Shown piece after piece: positions 45,930-56,569 of a stretch of 64,000 nucleotides of DNA. Below the pieces are notes generated by a model. The model was not told the origin of the DNA. It made no database searches and saw only the letters and a list, made by a program, of their open reading frames with translations. Origin of the DNA: Ricinus communis (Eukaryota > Streptophyta > Magnoliopsida > Malpighiales > Euphorbiaceae); the NCBI RefSeq assembly GCF_019578655.1, contig NC_063259.1:12986489-13050488 (forward strand), read 5' to 3'. The stretch's first letter is position 1; each line of letters begins with the position of its first letter. A program made the translations under genes and the position numbers.

Positions 45930-47215
45930 CGTTCATGTGGAGATTGTAAATGGAGAAAGAGTTAATTTGTCTCTTACAATTTAAGTATAAGAGTCAAATA
46001 TATTTAATTTAAATATTTTTAGTAAATAGTCCATTAAACTTATATTCAATAGTTCAATATATTTAATTTAAATTTTTTTAATAAATAATATCCTGAACTT
46101 ATATCTAAGGACCAAATACATCAAATTTTAAATTTTAAAAAAAATAAATCATAATAGATATTTAGGTTTTAATTGAAATATAAAAATATATTTATTTTAT
46201 TAATTTATTGATATAATATCTAGTGACGTGCTATATAAGAGTATATTTGGTAAAATCTAAAATTTTCTAATAAGCTCTCAAGTCATACTTATTTTTCCAT
46301 TATATTTTCTAATAAGCTCTCAAGTCATACTTATTTTTCCATTATAAGGAACATATGAAAAAGTTAAGCTTCCAAAAGATTCTGTAATTCATTTTTTCCC
46401 TAAAATGATTTAGGAGCCACATTTTTTCTTTTTAAAAAGAGAAAGTAGCTCATAAGTATATTATATTATTTCGCCCTCTTATTTTTTCATTTAAAAAAGA
46501 TATATTCTCTATCCTTACTTATTTCTCTCTATTTTTACTTTATTAATAAAATGTTAACTAGAGAGTAAAATAAGGTATTGTTAAAATGCACACATTTAAA
46601 GATAAATTAAAATATAGAGTTAATTATTTATAATTCAATAGGGAGGCATATAGGGAGTATTATTAGGGATGCTCTAATTCACCAAAAAATGATAAAAATT
46701 AAATAAATTAAATTTCAACATTATAAGAATTAAATAAGTCAAATTTTAACTTTCTAAGGATTAAATAAGTCAAATTCCAACTTTTAAAAAATTCAATAAG
46801 TTAAATTTTAAGTTTTTTAATAAATAGGCCAATAACTTGTCATTTCTAGATCAATTAGATAAGAATTTCAATTTTACCAAATACTCTCATGTACAACATG
46901 TCATTAGATATTATATTAGTAAATTAATAAAATATTATTTTTAATTTTTATAATTCAACTAAAACCTAAAAGTCTAATGTTATTTTACTTTTTAAAAAGT
47001 TTAAATTGTGTATTTTTGACTATTGGGCACAAATTCAGGGTGTTATTGCTGAAAAAATTTAAATTGGGTGTATTTGACTCTTGAGCATAAGTTCATGAAG
47101 AATATTTGTTGAAAAAAATTTAAATTAGTATATTTGATCCTTGGATATAATTTCAGAGAACAAATTGACTCTTTATCCGATTGTACATGGAGTTAACTAT
47201 GATCCGATTATATCT
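45930..47215. mobile_element. MULE-like element with long terminal inverted repeats
   Basis: About 300 bp at 45960-46265 is matched in inverted orientation by 46855-47190. Paired words include AAAGAGTYAATTTGT, ATATAATATCTARTGACRTG and AGAGTATWTGGTAAAAT. The sequence between has no ORF. Long inverted repeats of this kind are typical of Mutator-like non-autonomous elements. The outer ends and target duplication are not resolved. Confidence 0.65.
46263..46346. repeat. Perfect 42-bp tandem duplication
   Basis: The 42-bp unit starting TTTTCTAATAAGCTCTCAAG at 46263 is repeated without change at 46305. It lies at the inner edge of the left inverted repeat of the MULE-like element. Confidence 0.95.
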
Positions 47216-47218
47216 TAC

Positions 47219-47663
47219 TTAGAACTTGTTTGGTTCAAGATCAAAAAATAAAAATGATAATATCTTATATGTTGTTTGGTTGAGTATAGAATAGAAATCA
47301 AATTCATTTATTGTTGATACCAATAATAATATATAATTATAGTTAAAACCAATAATATTTGATTTATAATTAATATATGCAATAAATATATAAAAATTAT
47401 TATTCATATAAATAAAATTATTATATAAATAAAATACTGTTTATATAAATAAAATATTATTATTTTACTTATCTAGCCATTTGACTTTATTTTTATAGAA
47501 ATAAACTTCTCATTTCATAAGAAAAATGAGAGAATGGGTCGTTCCCATTGATTCTATTTCGATTTTCAGGATGATTTCTAATCAATAAATATTAATAACG
47601 TAATTTATTCATTCCTATTCTCATTTTCATCTTATATCTTTTATAAACTAAACAACCCTTGAT
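47219..47663. mobile_element. MITE-like element with inverted ends
   Basis: The left end GAACTTGTTTGGTTCAAGAT and the complement of the right end (AAGGGTTGTTTAGTTTATAA) are similar over about 45 bp, continuing into ATAAAAATGATAAT/ATGAAAATGAGAAT. No coding sequence. It is close to Tourist-type MITEs in style, but the superfamily is not certain. Confidence 0.5.
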
Positions 47664-48470
47664 AGGATTAAAGCCAGAAGCTCCATCATCCCATCCACGG
47701 TAATTCCGGCCATTTTGAATTAAGTTGTCCCAAAAAGTTTCTTTTTTTAAGAAAGACCAATTTAAACTTAACCATTAAGTTGAGGAAGCAAACTGAACGT
47801 CATTCCAAAAGAAATGCTAGCAAAAAAAGAAGAAAGGTAAAAGGGTTGGAGAACGTAAATCACAGCACAGCACATGTATTGAAGAACTAAAAGAAAGCAC
47901 CCTACTTTTTTAGCCTTGCACTGAATTTGATGCAATCCACCTTTCGTTGAACATGATTTATGGGCAAACCGATCATCCGTTTTAGTTGACCCAAGTTCTT
48001 GATAATTCCTCAACTTATTTTTATTTCATATTCTTTCCATAGCTACTTTTTGCCAGGACTAATTTAATGTCCTTAATTAGACCTTTTTTTATATTTTATT
48101 TTATTTTAATTTTTTTCTAAATTTTTATCAGTCAAATGTGTGTTATTGCATGTTGATATCATTGATAAAATTTTGATTTGTAGCTATGTAATCATGTGTT
48201 TATTTTATTTGGGTGATTTTATTTTCTTTTTAAATCTAAGAATAATGTATTCCATTAATGTATTCCATTAAACCAACTAGCATCATGCAATATTTTGTTT
48301 CTATTATCCAAATCTAATAGTCAAAGTACGTAAATTGATGAGAATTTCGTTAGATAATTATATCCAGACCATCAGATACCATGTGTATAAGAAATATTAA
48401 ATTATTATGCTGTTTATAATATGTACAAAAGAAAAACAGGGAAGTTGATGGATAAATAAAAGGAATAAAA
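47664..48470. other. Intergenic, no gene seen
   Basis: Scattered moderate-complexity sequence (47680-48010) with one 81-codon - strand frame (47768-48013) that has no recognisable family. The remainder is AT-rich. Confidence 0.55.
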
Positions 48471-48902
48471 GGATAATTATAAATATCTCCTCAAGTTTTG
48501 CTCTATCTTGTACTTGTGTACTTCTAATTTTTTAAAATTATGCACTTTTATCCGTCACATTATATGCCATTCCACAAAAATAGTTTTTCCATTAGTCATT
48601 CATTAAGTTAAAGTATATAAAATTGATCAATGCACAAAATTGTTATTTTTATTAGAGACTAAACTGTCTTAAATTACAAATCTTAAGGACTAATTTAATA
48701 AAAGAAAATATCAGAATCAAATTATAAGATAGTACATATCATATTAAAGCTCAATTTATTTGATTAATTAATTTTATGATTTTTGTATCCCACTAACAAC
48801 GGCCATATAGGTAACGTAGAAAAGTGCATATTTATTTTTAAAAAAATAAAGGGGACGAAGATGCAAAATAGATAAAATATAGGAGTTAACTATAATTATC
48901 CC
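48471..48902. mobile_element. MITE-like element, about 430 bp
   Basis: GGATAATTATAAATATCTCC at the left is matched by the complement of the right end, GGGATAATTATAGTTAACTC. The interior is non-coding. The target duplication is unclear. Confidence 0.5.
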
Positions 48903-50054
48903 AAGAATTCAAACAGTGGAATAAAAGAATGAAAGGAAATCCCTTCATTCTTCTATGAAACCTTGACCGGGTGTGTATAATTGTTGACAAATAGATACAT
49001 AGGGATGGAAAATGCCATATTACAAAAAACTATATATTAAGAAAAAGGAAAAGAAAAGTATTAGTAATTGACAGTTAAGCAGATTTTATTCATTTTAATG
49101 AGGCAAATATTGAGGAACAAGGTTTCCCATTCAACCGACATTTACCAAAGCCTTCTCATTCTCTCTTCACAACAAGACATAATAAAAAACATATTGATTT
49201 ATTAATTAGTACCTTTTTCTCCTCCTTCATTATTTATTTATTTTATTTTCATTTCCTTTTTTCTTTCTTTATTTCTGTTCCCATCCTCGATTGTCTCTCT
49301 TTTTAATCTTTTGCACTGATCCACATCTCTCTCTTAAAAAGTGACTCTTGAAAACCACATCGTGCCCTTTAAGCAAATTCAGGATTTTGGCCACTCCTGA
49401 TCTGCTTTGCTTTTCCTTGTTTAGGGTTGTCTTCTTTTCTTTGTCTCACACAGAATTCAGAATTCTTTCCAACTACATACAAAAGGTCTGCTTTCAATTT
49501 CTTTTCTGTTTTTTTTTTTTTCTCTTTTCCTTTTCTCTCCTTTTCTTTCCCTTTCTTTCATGAAATTTTTTGATGCTTTTGTGGATGATATATATTTAGT
49601 CTTGTTTAGCTATATAGTTGTGGTCTTTACTCTTTCGAAGACGACGAATACCTAGCTAGATCATTGGAGATAGTTTGGTTGAGTGACATGTTTTGTTCAG
49701 ATTTGCATGTAAAAAGTAGTGAGGAAAGGAAAAGGAAAAAAGGAAAAAGAAGAAAGAAAGAGAAAAAGGGTTGCACTTGTGTTTCTTATCCTTTTTACGT
49801 ACACACAGAGAGACACTCTTTCTCTTTTCTTAATAATGAAACCTAGGTCTGATGTTCTGAACAAGCAGCTAAATAATTTCTCTGATTCTTAAACTTGTAA
49901 AGGTTTGATTCTTGAAAGAATAGAAAGCATGGCATACATCATCTTCACTTTTTAATTCTTTTGTTCAGATCTTCTTAATTGTTAATCTTTGTAGATCTTA
50001 TGCTGAAAAGAACTATAGACCACTAATAATGCTAATCTAGCTAAAAGAATTCCA
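48903..50054 (+). promoter_or_regulatory. Upstream region of the NAC gene
   Basis: Non-transposon DNA with a pyrimidine-rich stretch at 49204-49330 and 49500-49560 and a purine-rich stretch at 49715-49770. An alternative transcript starting near 49330 with a 5'-UTR intron (donor near 49487, acceptor TTTCACAG near 50195) is possible. Short frames at 49348-49563 and 49664-49846 lie here and are not called. Confidence 0.45.
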
Positions 50055-50065
50055 CTATATAAATA
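50055..50065 (+). promoter_or_regulatory. TATA box of the NAC gene
   Basis: CTATATAAATA fits the plant TATA consensus and lies about 150 bp before the start codon, giving a leader of roughly 120 nt if used. Confidence 0.6.
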
Positions 50066-50209
50066 CTTCTTGTTTCTCTACATGGTAAATCGATCGGTTA
50101 TAGTATGACTCTGATCTAAAATGGTACATTATTGCATGCACATATTTGGTTTACTTCTCCCTTGTGATTATGCCTTTTTTTTTGGAGATTTCACAGTAAC
50201 ATAGAGAGG

Positions 50210-51588
50210 ATGATGGCTGGAAATGGACAACTATCAGTTCCTCCAGGCTTCCGATTCCATCCAACTGATGAAGAGCTTTTGTACTATTATCTGAAGAAGA
50301 AGGTCTCCTACGAAGCCATTGATCTTGATGTTATAAGGGAGGTCGACCTCAACAAACTTGAGCCCTGGGACCTCAAAGGTTAGATGATTTGATGATGCTT
50401 TCTGTTTTCAGATTCCCACTACTCATTTTGCTGGAACTTTCCTTCCATTACTTTCCTTCCGTAACAATTTCAAAGTCCAATCCTGTATTCAGAATAAAAG
50501 TTTGACATTATGATACAATTATGGAACACTTCTATGAAAATTTTAAGATCTTCCCACGAAGGAAATAAGTAACTTGTCTTTTGTGTACCAGCTTCTTTGA
50601 GCCATTTCAATAAGATCTTGCTTTTTGTGGAAATGCAGAGAAATGCAGAATTGGTTCTGGTCCACAGAACGAATGGTATTTCTTCAGCCACAAGGACAAG
50701 AAATATCCAACAGGAACCCGAACAAATCGAGCAACCACAGCTGGATTTTGGAAAGCGACAGGAAGAGACAAGGCCATCCACCTCAGCAACTCTAAGAGGA
50801 TTGGCATGAGGAAAACCCTAGTCTTCTACACTGGACGTGCTCCTCATGGCCAAAAGACTGATTGGATCATGCATGAGTACCGTCTGGATGATGACAATTC
50901 AGAGGTTCAGGTAAATGACCTTTATATAATGTATTGAAAATAAAAATTCCAACTGCAAACTGTCTTGTTAGTGATCTCCGATCTAATGCAATTTGAGATC
51001 GATCTCAAGCTCCTGACGTAACTTATTAAGTACTACTGCTGCTCACTACGAAGGCTACGTACTAAAGCTTTTGAATCTTAGCAGGAAGATGGCTGGGTGG
51101 TTTGTAGGGTTTTCAAGAAGAAGAATCAAACTAGAGGTTTTCTACCAGAAGCTGCTCAAGAAGAACACTTCTCTCACATGAAGGCTGGCGCTTCTTCTGT
51201 ATCGATGGAGCCCAAACAGCATCACATGCAAGCACTATATGACTATAACTTCGATGGTTCCATGCATCTTCCTCAGTTATTTAGTCCTGAATCGGCTGCT
51301 GTTCCCCCATCCTTTGTGACACCTCTCTCTCTCAACACCATGGATATCGAGTGCTCTCAAAACTTGCTCAGGCTAACATCAACTAGTTGTGGACTCGTGC
51401 AACCGGAAAGGTTTCATGGCGATTGGTCATTTCTAGATAAGCTTCTGGCATCTCATCAAAGCCTTGATCATCAAGGCAAAGGCAACCCTTCATCCCAAGT
51501 TGTTGACATGGGTGCTTCAGTTCATCATCAGAAGTTCCCATTTCCATACCTTGGCTGTGAAACTGACATTATGAGATTTTCCAAATAG
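50210..51588 (+). CDS. BRN1/BRN2: NAC transcription factor, BEARSKIN1/2-like
   Basis: Three exons, 50210-50378, 50639-50910 and 51085-51588, joined by GT-AG introns of 260 and 174 bp, encode 314 residues. NAC proteins bind DNA as dimers in the nucleus. The N-terminal NAC domain (about residues 8-161) shows subdomains A to [56 protein letters not shown] and [45 protein letters not shown]. The intron positions are those usual for the family. The C-terminal activation region holds [10 protein letters not shown] (about 208-217), [23 protein letters not shown] and a final FPFPYLG...MRFSK. These features match Arabidopsis BEARSKIN1/2, which control root-cap cell maturation and detachment. The start is the first of two adjacent ATGs. 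No break is seen. It is the only intact host gene in the window. Orthology is inferred from motifs only. Confidence 0.93.
50379..50638 (+). other. Intron 1 of the NAC gene
   Basis: GT-AG intron splitting the Glu codon after EPWDLK (phase 1). Acceptor GGAAATGCAG at 50629-50638. Confidence 0.9.
50911..51084 (+). other. Intron 2 of the NAC gene
   Basis: GT-AG intron, phase 0, between ...EVQ and [10 protein letters not shown]. Donor CAG|GTAAAT, acceptor TTAGCAG. Confidence 0.92.
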
Positions 51589-52927
51589 AGCAATTGCAAA
51601 TCTCCAATACTGCATCTTTTATTCCTAAGTGCGCTGTAGAGCAGACATTTCTGTTCATATACAGCAGGGATGCAGCCATGCATGTTAAGTACTTGGTTAA
51701 AATTCCACTCCTTGCTATTTCATGAGTCCTTTGGTTTTTCAATATAAGAATGTATATAGGCAAATATGTTCCTGTTCAACATATTTTTACAATGTCCAAG
51801 CACATATACCGGTATCAGGCATACCATATATAAATTCATATCAAACTATAGCAGTTAAAGTATAAGAAAATAATTTAGACTTAGGGGTGAAAATACAATA
51901 TCGAGATTTTCGAAATGAAAGTTTATGTTATCATTTCTAGAAAAAAAAATCAAAAAAATAAATAGTCCTGAAATGGAGAAAGGTCGTCATTTCCTGTATT
52001 TTGTTATACAATTTGTGAAAAAGGGAAGCTACTTCAGGTGAAAATTGCTAAAAATGATTAGGAAGACAATCGAAGGTTCTCCATATTTTTATGGTCATTG
52101 GAGTGCTAATTGCAAATTGAACTCTTTGTTTGCTTCCACGGTCCTTATTCATTAATAATTATCATTTCCAATCCATTGATAAATTTAATCATAACAATAA
52201 TGCGTAAATGTTGTTTGATCCAAGGATGTGAAACTAGTGTAGTTTAAGTGTCAATTGGACCAATTTTTGGATGACCTAATGAATTAATTTTCTGGGTGGT
52301 GCATATTTTATAATTTAGTACTTTACCACCCGTAAGTAGTTCTGCTCGGCATGCTCTAGATTACTTTAGATTATTAGATCAAAAAAGTTATTAGCCAAAT
52401 AAGTTAGGGAATAGGGAATCATCTATTGAAAAACTCTCCTCTCTGTTAGGCTTTCTACTCTAGGGCAACTTACCTTGAGTAGGAGTCTACTTTTCCATGC
52501 TCTCTCATGGTGTTGTACTCTGTACTATGCTGATACTTTTTTCTTGCTCTTCCTTTTCTCTTCTCTTTTCTCTTCTTTCTTTCTCTGTTTTGAGTATAAA
52601 ATTTTATTTGAATATAATAGAAAGGTATAAGTAAGAATGAATAGAGTTTTCACAATCACAGTTATGTTGAAAGTGATGGTGGGTAGTATTTGGGGGTAAT
52701 GTGATATAGTGTTAAGGGGTGCAGCTAGGATGCAATGTAGTTTAGAGAAAGAAAGCTAAAGAGGGAAGCTCTCATATCTATAAGAATTGGAAAAGTGAGG
52801 CAAAATGTCTCAAAAAATCCTTTTCTTAAGAAAATAAAGGTATATTTATAGTAATGGTGAGTGGATGAGAGCCGTTGAGTTTAGTGAGGCATGGCTTTGT
52901 TAAGGTTGTGATGCAAATCTAAAGCCT
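51589..52927. other. 3' flank of the NAC gene and intergenic DNA
   Basis: The NAC 3' UTR probably ends within the first 200-300 bp; no clear AATAAA was picked. 52620-52927 may be a piece of an LTR on the - strand. There ACTATAAATATACC (complement of about 52843-52856) is followed by a pyrimidine-rich stretch, but no partner was found. A GGGTGGT/ACCACCC stem occurs near 52293-52331. Confidence 0.5.
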
Positions 52928-53152
52928 AAGGATCAAAATACCCATTTAAGCTAAGAGGATCAAGCTCCAATCCCAAATGACCCGTTGTTCATCAAGGGAT
53001 GTCCAGTTACAAGAGCTAGAGCCAAGAAAATGAAAGAGGTCCTCAATGGGCTTATTCAAGATATTTGGGTCAAGTCATCTACTGCACATGAAGAATTAGT
53101 GTTAAACAAACATAATAATGTTATTAACTTAATTCAACATATTGGGCCATAA
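52928..53152 (+). pseudogene. C-terminal end of a gypsy polyprotein
   Basis: One frame reads NDPLFIKGCPVTRARAKKMK, then EVLNGLIQDIW, ending at TAA 53150-53152, with one internal stop. The DPL...GPxTRARAKxxKEALNGLIQ block is a familiar tail of plant gypsy polyproteins. It lies directly before an LTR, as expected for a 3' end. Confidence 0.6.
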
Positions 53153-53804
53153 GATTCTTAGTTTGGGCTGAAATACACAAGCATGAAAATGGGAGGCCGA
53201 AATCTTAAAGAGAAACTAAGGGAAAGAACTTAAAAAGGAAAACCAAGAAAGCGCCTCGCACGCACACTTGACCTAGGCGCTAATTCTAAAGAGACAGCAT
53301 AAGTAGTCGCTCCTTTTAGTTATTTAGAAATATTAGTTGTTGATTTAGTCCATTCTTCCTATATCAAATAATGCCTAAATCATTTTAGTTGCCTATTTGG
53401 TTATTTAGAAAAATTTCTAATTAGGCTTTTTTATTTCCTAGCTTAATTTAATTCCTTATTGCATATGGGAATTAGGTTATTATTTTCTCTATATAAACTC
53501 ATGTAGCCGAATATTACAAGGTTAATGAATATTTTTATTTTATTCCTTATTGTGACAAATTCAATTCTTAGTTCTCTAAGAACTTATGAACTTGTTAAGA
53601 TTTGTCTTGTGGCATTCAATTGTGACTTATTGCTCGCCTTCTTTCTAATCTTGAGTGTGGCATCCAAAAATCCTTCTTATACCAAGATTCATACTTCTAG
53701 TAAAGTATTGGGTCAAGGTTCTTTTATGAATCTGAATTTAGACATCATCAGCTAATCCATTCCACAAAAGTGAATCTTGCTATATTCTAAACAAGATTCA
53801 TATC
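53153..53804 (+). repeat. Gypsy LTR (approximate start)
   Basis: Non-coding stretch between the polyprotein tail and the primer site at 53808. It contains CTCTATATAAACTC (about 53490-53503), a good TATA box, and ends ATTCATATCA. The start is not fixed because no second copy is in the window. Confidence 0.6.
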
Positions 53805-53807
53805 ATT

Positions 53808-53819
53808 TAGTATCAAAGC
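53808..53819 (+). other. Primer-binding site, tRNA-iMet type (decayed)
   Basis: TAGTATCAAAGC differs at two positions from TGGTATCAGAGC and lies four bases after the proposed LTR end. Confidence 0.65.
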
Positions 53820-54579
53820 TTAGGCTCTAAAATCAGATTCAGTTATCCTTTATAATTTTTGTTATTTGCTTTGTTAATTTCTGCTATAAACATCAACTTC
53901 TTCTTCTACCCATTCTTCCAAACCTAACCGGCACCTTCTTTCCTTCTTTTCTAAAATTAGAAAATTTCAGCCTTTACAATTTGTTAATTTTCTTTGTTCT
54001 TGTTAATTTAGTCTTATTAGTTCATTAGTTGATCCAAAAAAAAGAAAAGAAAGAAAGAACAAGAAAAGAAAAGAAAAGAAAGAAGAGAAGAAAAGAATAG
54101 AGAAAAAGAAGATTCGCCATCAATAAGAACTTCCAAAATTGTTTGTGATTTCATACTGTTGTTTGTTTATATCGATTAATTAAGCAATTTGAGGCTGATT
54201 TGAATCAATTCATATTTCTACCATTTTTTTTTATGTTTCTCTTGAGATATCTTATGTTTACTTAAGCTAAAATCCTTGTTTACCTTTCCTTTAACCCTTT
54301 CTTGTAAACCTTTCCTTTAAAATGTTACATTCAAGTTTTGAAAGGTTGTGAATGATTAGTGTTAATTGTGCTCTAACAAGACTGTTTAGGTTGAGAAAAT
54401 GTATTTCTTACAAGAACTATAAAAATGAATTTAGAGTGGTAAAAGGCAAGAGTGTGTGAGCCGAAAAGAGGGTAAAAGCCAAGTTTATGTGAAACATGAG
54501 AGTTGGACATTCTTTTGAGTTCAAACAAGTAACAGAGCGTGTGAGGTTCGTTTTAATCTTTGTTTTATAGATTTAAAAT
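53820..54579 (+). other. Gypsy leader with purine tract
   Basis: Untranslated leader between primer site and gag. 54036-54113 is an almost pure (GAAA)n-like purine stretch. Confidence 0.55.
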
Positions 54580-55421
54580 ATGTCTCAAAGTAAAGATAAA
54601 GGAATCACGAATGAGGAACCACGGGACATGGACATAAGTTTATAAATGAAGGCTATTCATGGGATCTTAGAAAGACTTAATATAAGATTTAAGAGCATGG
54701 ATGAACAACTAGAGTGAGTGGAGTTCAATTCCTAAAGATGGCAGCCTAGGTGCTTAAACCATAACCAAAGAAGGCTGAGGCATACGCATGACATGGACCA
54801 TGGAGAATACTTTGATGATGATTATGAAGAAGAAGGACATGGTACTAATGCAAATAAAGGCAGATTTGAGAAAGATGATAGAAGAGTAATGGGAACAAAT
54901 GGGAACTTGAGAAATATCAAGATGAAGATTCCAACCTTCCAAGGAAAGAGTGATCCTGAAGTTTACAATGAGTGGAAAAAGAAAGTCGAGCTTGTGTTTG
55001 ATTGCCATAACTACTCAGAATAAAAAAGGTAAAACTTGCTGATGTTGAATTTATTGATTATACTATGATTTGATGGGGTCAACTTATGATGAATAGGAGG
55101 AGGAATCATAAAAGACCTATCTCAACTTGGGAGGAGATGAAAGCCATCATGAGGAATTGGTTTATTCCTCAATACTACCATGGAGAATTGCATAATAGAT
55201 TGTAAAGTCTAGTGCAAAGATCTAAAAGTATTGAGGAGATAGGGAGATGGAGATTGCCATGATTAGAGCTATTCGGAAGAAGATCACGAAGTAATAATAG
55301 CAAGGTTCTTACATGGCTTGAACCGAGACATAACCAATGTGGTGGAGCTTTAACATTATGTGGAGATTGAAGATATGTTGCATATAGCCATGAAAGCTGA
55401 AAGACAATTGAAGAATAAAGG
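54580..55421 (+). pseudogene. Gypsy gag (broken, truncated)
   Basis: Starts MSQSKDKGITNEEPRDMD at 54580. The Retrotrans_gag region reads MKIPTFQGKSDPEVYNEWKK, KVELVFDCHNYSE, WEEMKAIMRNWFIPQYY and later HIAMKAERQLKNKG. Many stops and frameshifts are present. It is cut at 55421 by a SIRE-related LTR. Nothing downstream of gag from this element is in the window. Confidence 0.82.
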
Positions 55422-56420
55422 TGTTAGCCTAAGTGCCTTGTCACATGGCCTAATTTCTTATTTTGATCTTAACAAACAAATTGAAGGTTTGATATAATGA
55501 TCTTTCAAGTGTTGAAGTTGTAGAATAATCTAAGAAAATTTACTTTGCGATCATAACAAAAGGGCGTAACCATGAAAGGCAACACTTTCATGGCAGAAAC
55601 TCCAAGTCAACAAAAGCTTAAAATCGCGACTGCACTAGGATAGGCATGACCGCAAAAAAACAGAGGTTTCAAGGCAGAAAGAAATGGCTTGTAAAGCTTA
55701 GAATTACGACCGCACCTCAAGTGGGTTTGACCGCGAAACTTGAAGTCTAAAGTAATCATTATGAACTGCCAACGGTGATATTAGAAGCCGCCAATGCCAT
55801 GCCACCATGTTAGATAGTCGTTGGAGGTATTTCAAGATTCGCGACCACGAAGCAAGAATCGTGACTGCAATTTTACATTCTGACAATTGCTGCACTGCCA
55901 TAAAGCAAAATATGGAGATTTTTGGGTATAATTTTGTAACGGCTCTTTGAGATTTCTTAAGCTATAAAAACCACATCAAACGGCCATTAATTATTGATCA
56001 ACCAACTCTAGAAGTCCATACTATTGTGCATTCAATATTTCTTATTCTTGCAATTAATTTCTTCAATCTTAGTTGTTGTAAGAGCTTGAATGTTCTAGTA
56101 AGATTTGAGTAAGCTTAGGTAAAACTCTTATAAAGATTGTATGTGAGCCATTAAAACACAAAGTGTAAGGTTTAGTGTTAGTGCTAAAACACTAAGTCGG
56201 AAGTGAACTTGAAAACTCCATTTGTAAAGAGTGAAAATATAGTGAATTCCCAATTGTGAATTGGAAAGTGGACGTAAGGTTTGTTAATACCCAAGCCATT
56301 ACAACTTATTGTGTCTTATTTTTTTATACTTTTTTCACATTTTCTTAAACTAAATTCTTAATTTTCTATCCTTCTCTATTCACCAATTCAACCCCCCTTC
56401 TTAGTTCATAAGCACAAACA
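55422..56420 (+). repeat. SIRE-related LTR (about 1 kb)
   Basis: Starts TGTTAGCCTAAGTGCC and ends GCACAAACA. The R/U5 part resembles the SIRE LTRs at 24302 and 39136 (gtgtc after the ACTATAAACCC/ATTACAACTT word, then CCAATTCAACCCCCCTTCTTAGTTC). It contains repeated CGCGACTGCA/GACCGCGAA words at 55620-55870. Confidence 0.75.
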
Positions 56421-56422
56421 AG

Positions 56423-56434
56423 TGGTATCATAGT
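56423..56434 (+). other. Primer-binding site (decayed)
   Basis: TGGTATCATAGT keeps the first eight bases of the tRNA-iMet primer site, two bases after the LTR end. Confidence 0.65.
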
Positions 56435-56475
56435 AGTACTCTTCATCAAGCCTAAGTGCAAAAGTCAAAGATCAA

Positions 56476-56569
56476 GATGGCCAATGAAGGTATCCACCAA
56501 CTTAGACCATGCTTCGATGGGTTCGATTATGCCTATTGAAAGTACAAGGTGGAGATCTATATGGAAAAT
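56476..56569 (+). pseudogene. Start of a SIRE-like gag, truncated
   Basis: MANEGIHQLRPCFDGFDYAY then a stop, KYKVEIYMEN. It matches the opening of the gag genes at 25523 and 37806 and ends at the chromovirus LTR. No continuation was found beyond 63222. Confidence 0.75.

Noticed and set aside
47768..48013. 81-codon - strand frame
   Set aside because: No motif, no promoter or leader of note, and AT-rich surroundings.
49348..49563. Upstream frame before the NAC gene
   Set aside because: Ends in a serine/phenylalanine-rich run from a pyrimidine tract. No evidence of a conserved upstream ORF.
53525..53755. 76-codon frame after the gypsy LTR TATA box
   Set aside because: Lies inside the LTR/leader and has no homology to gag; probably chance.
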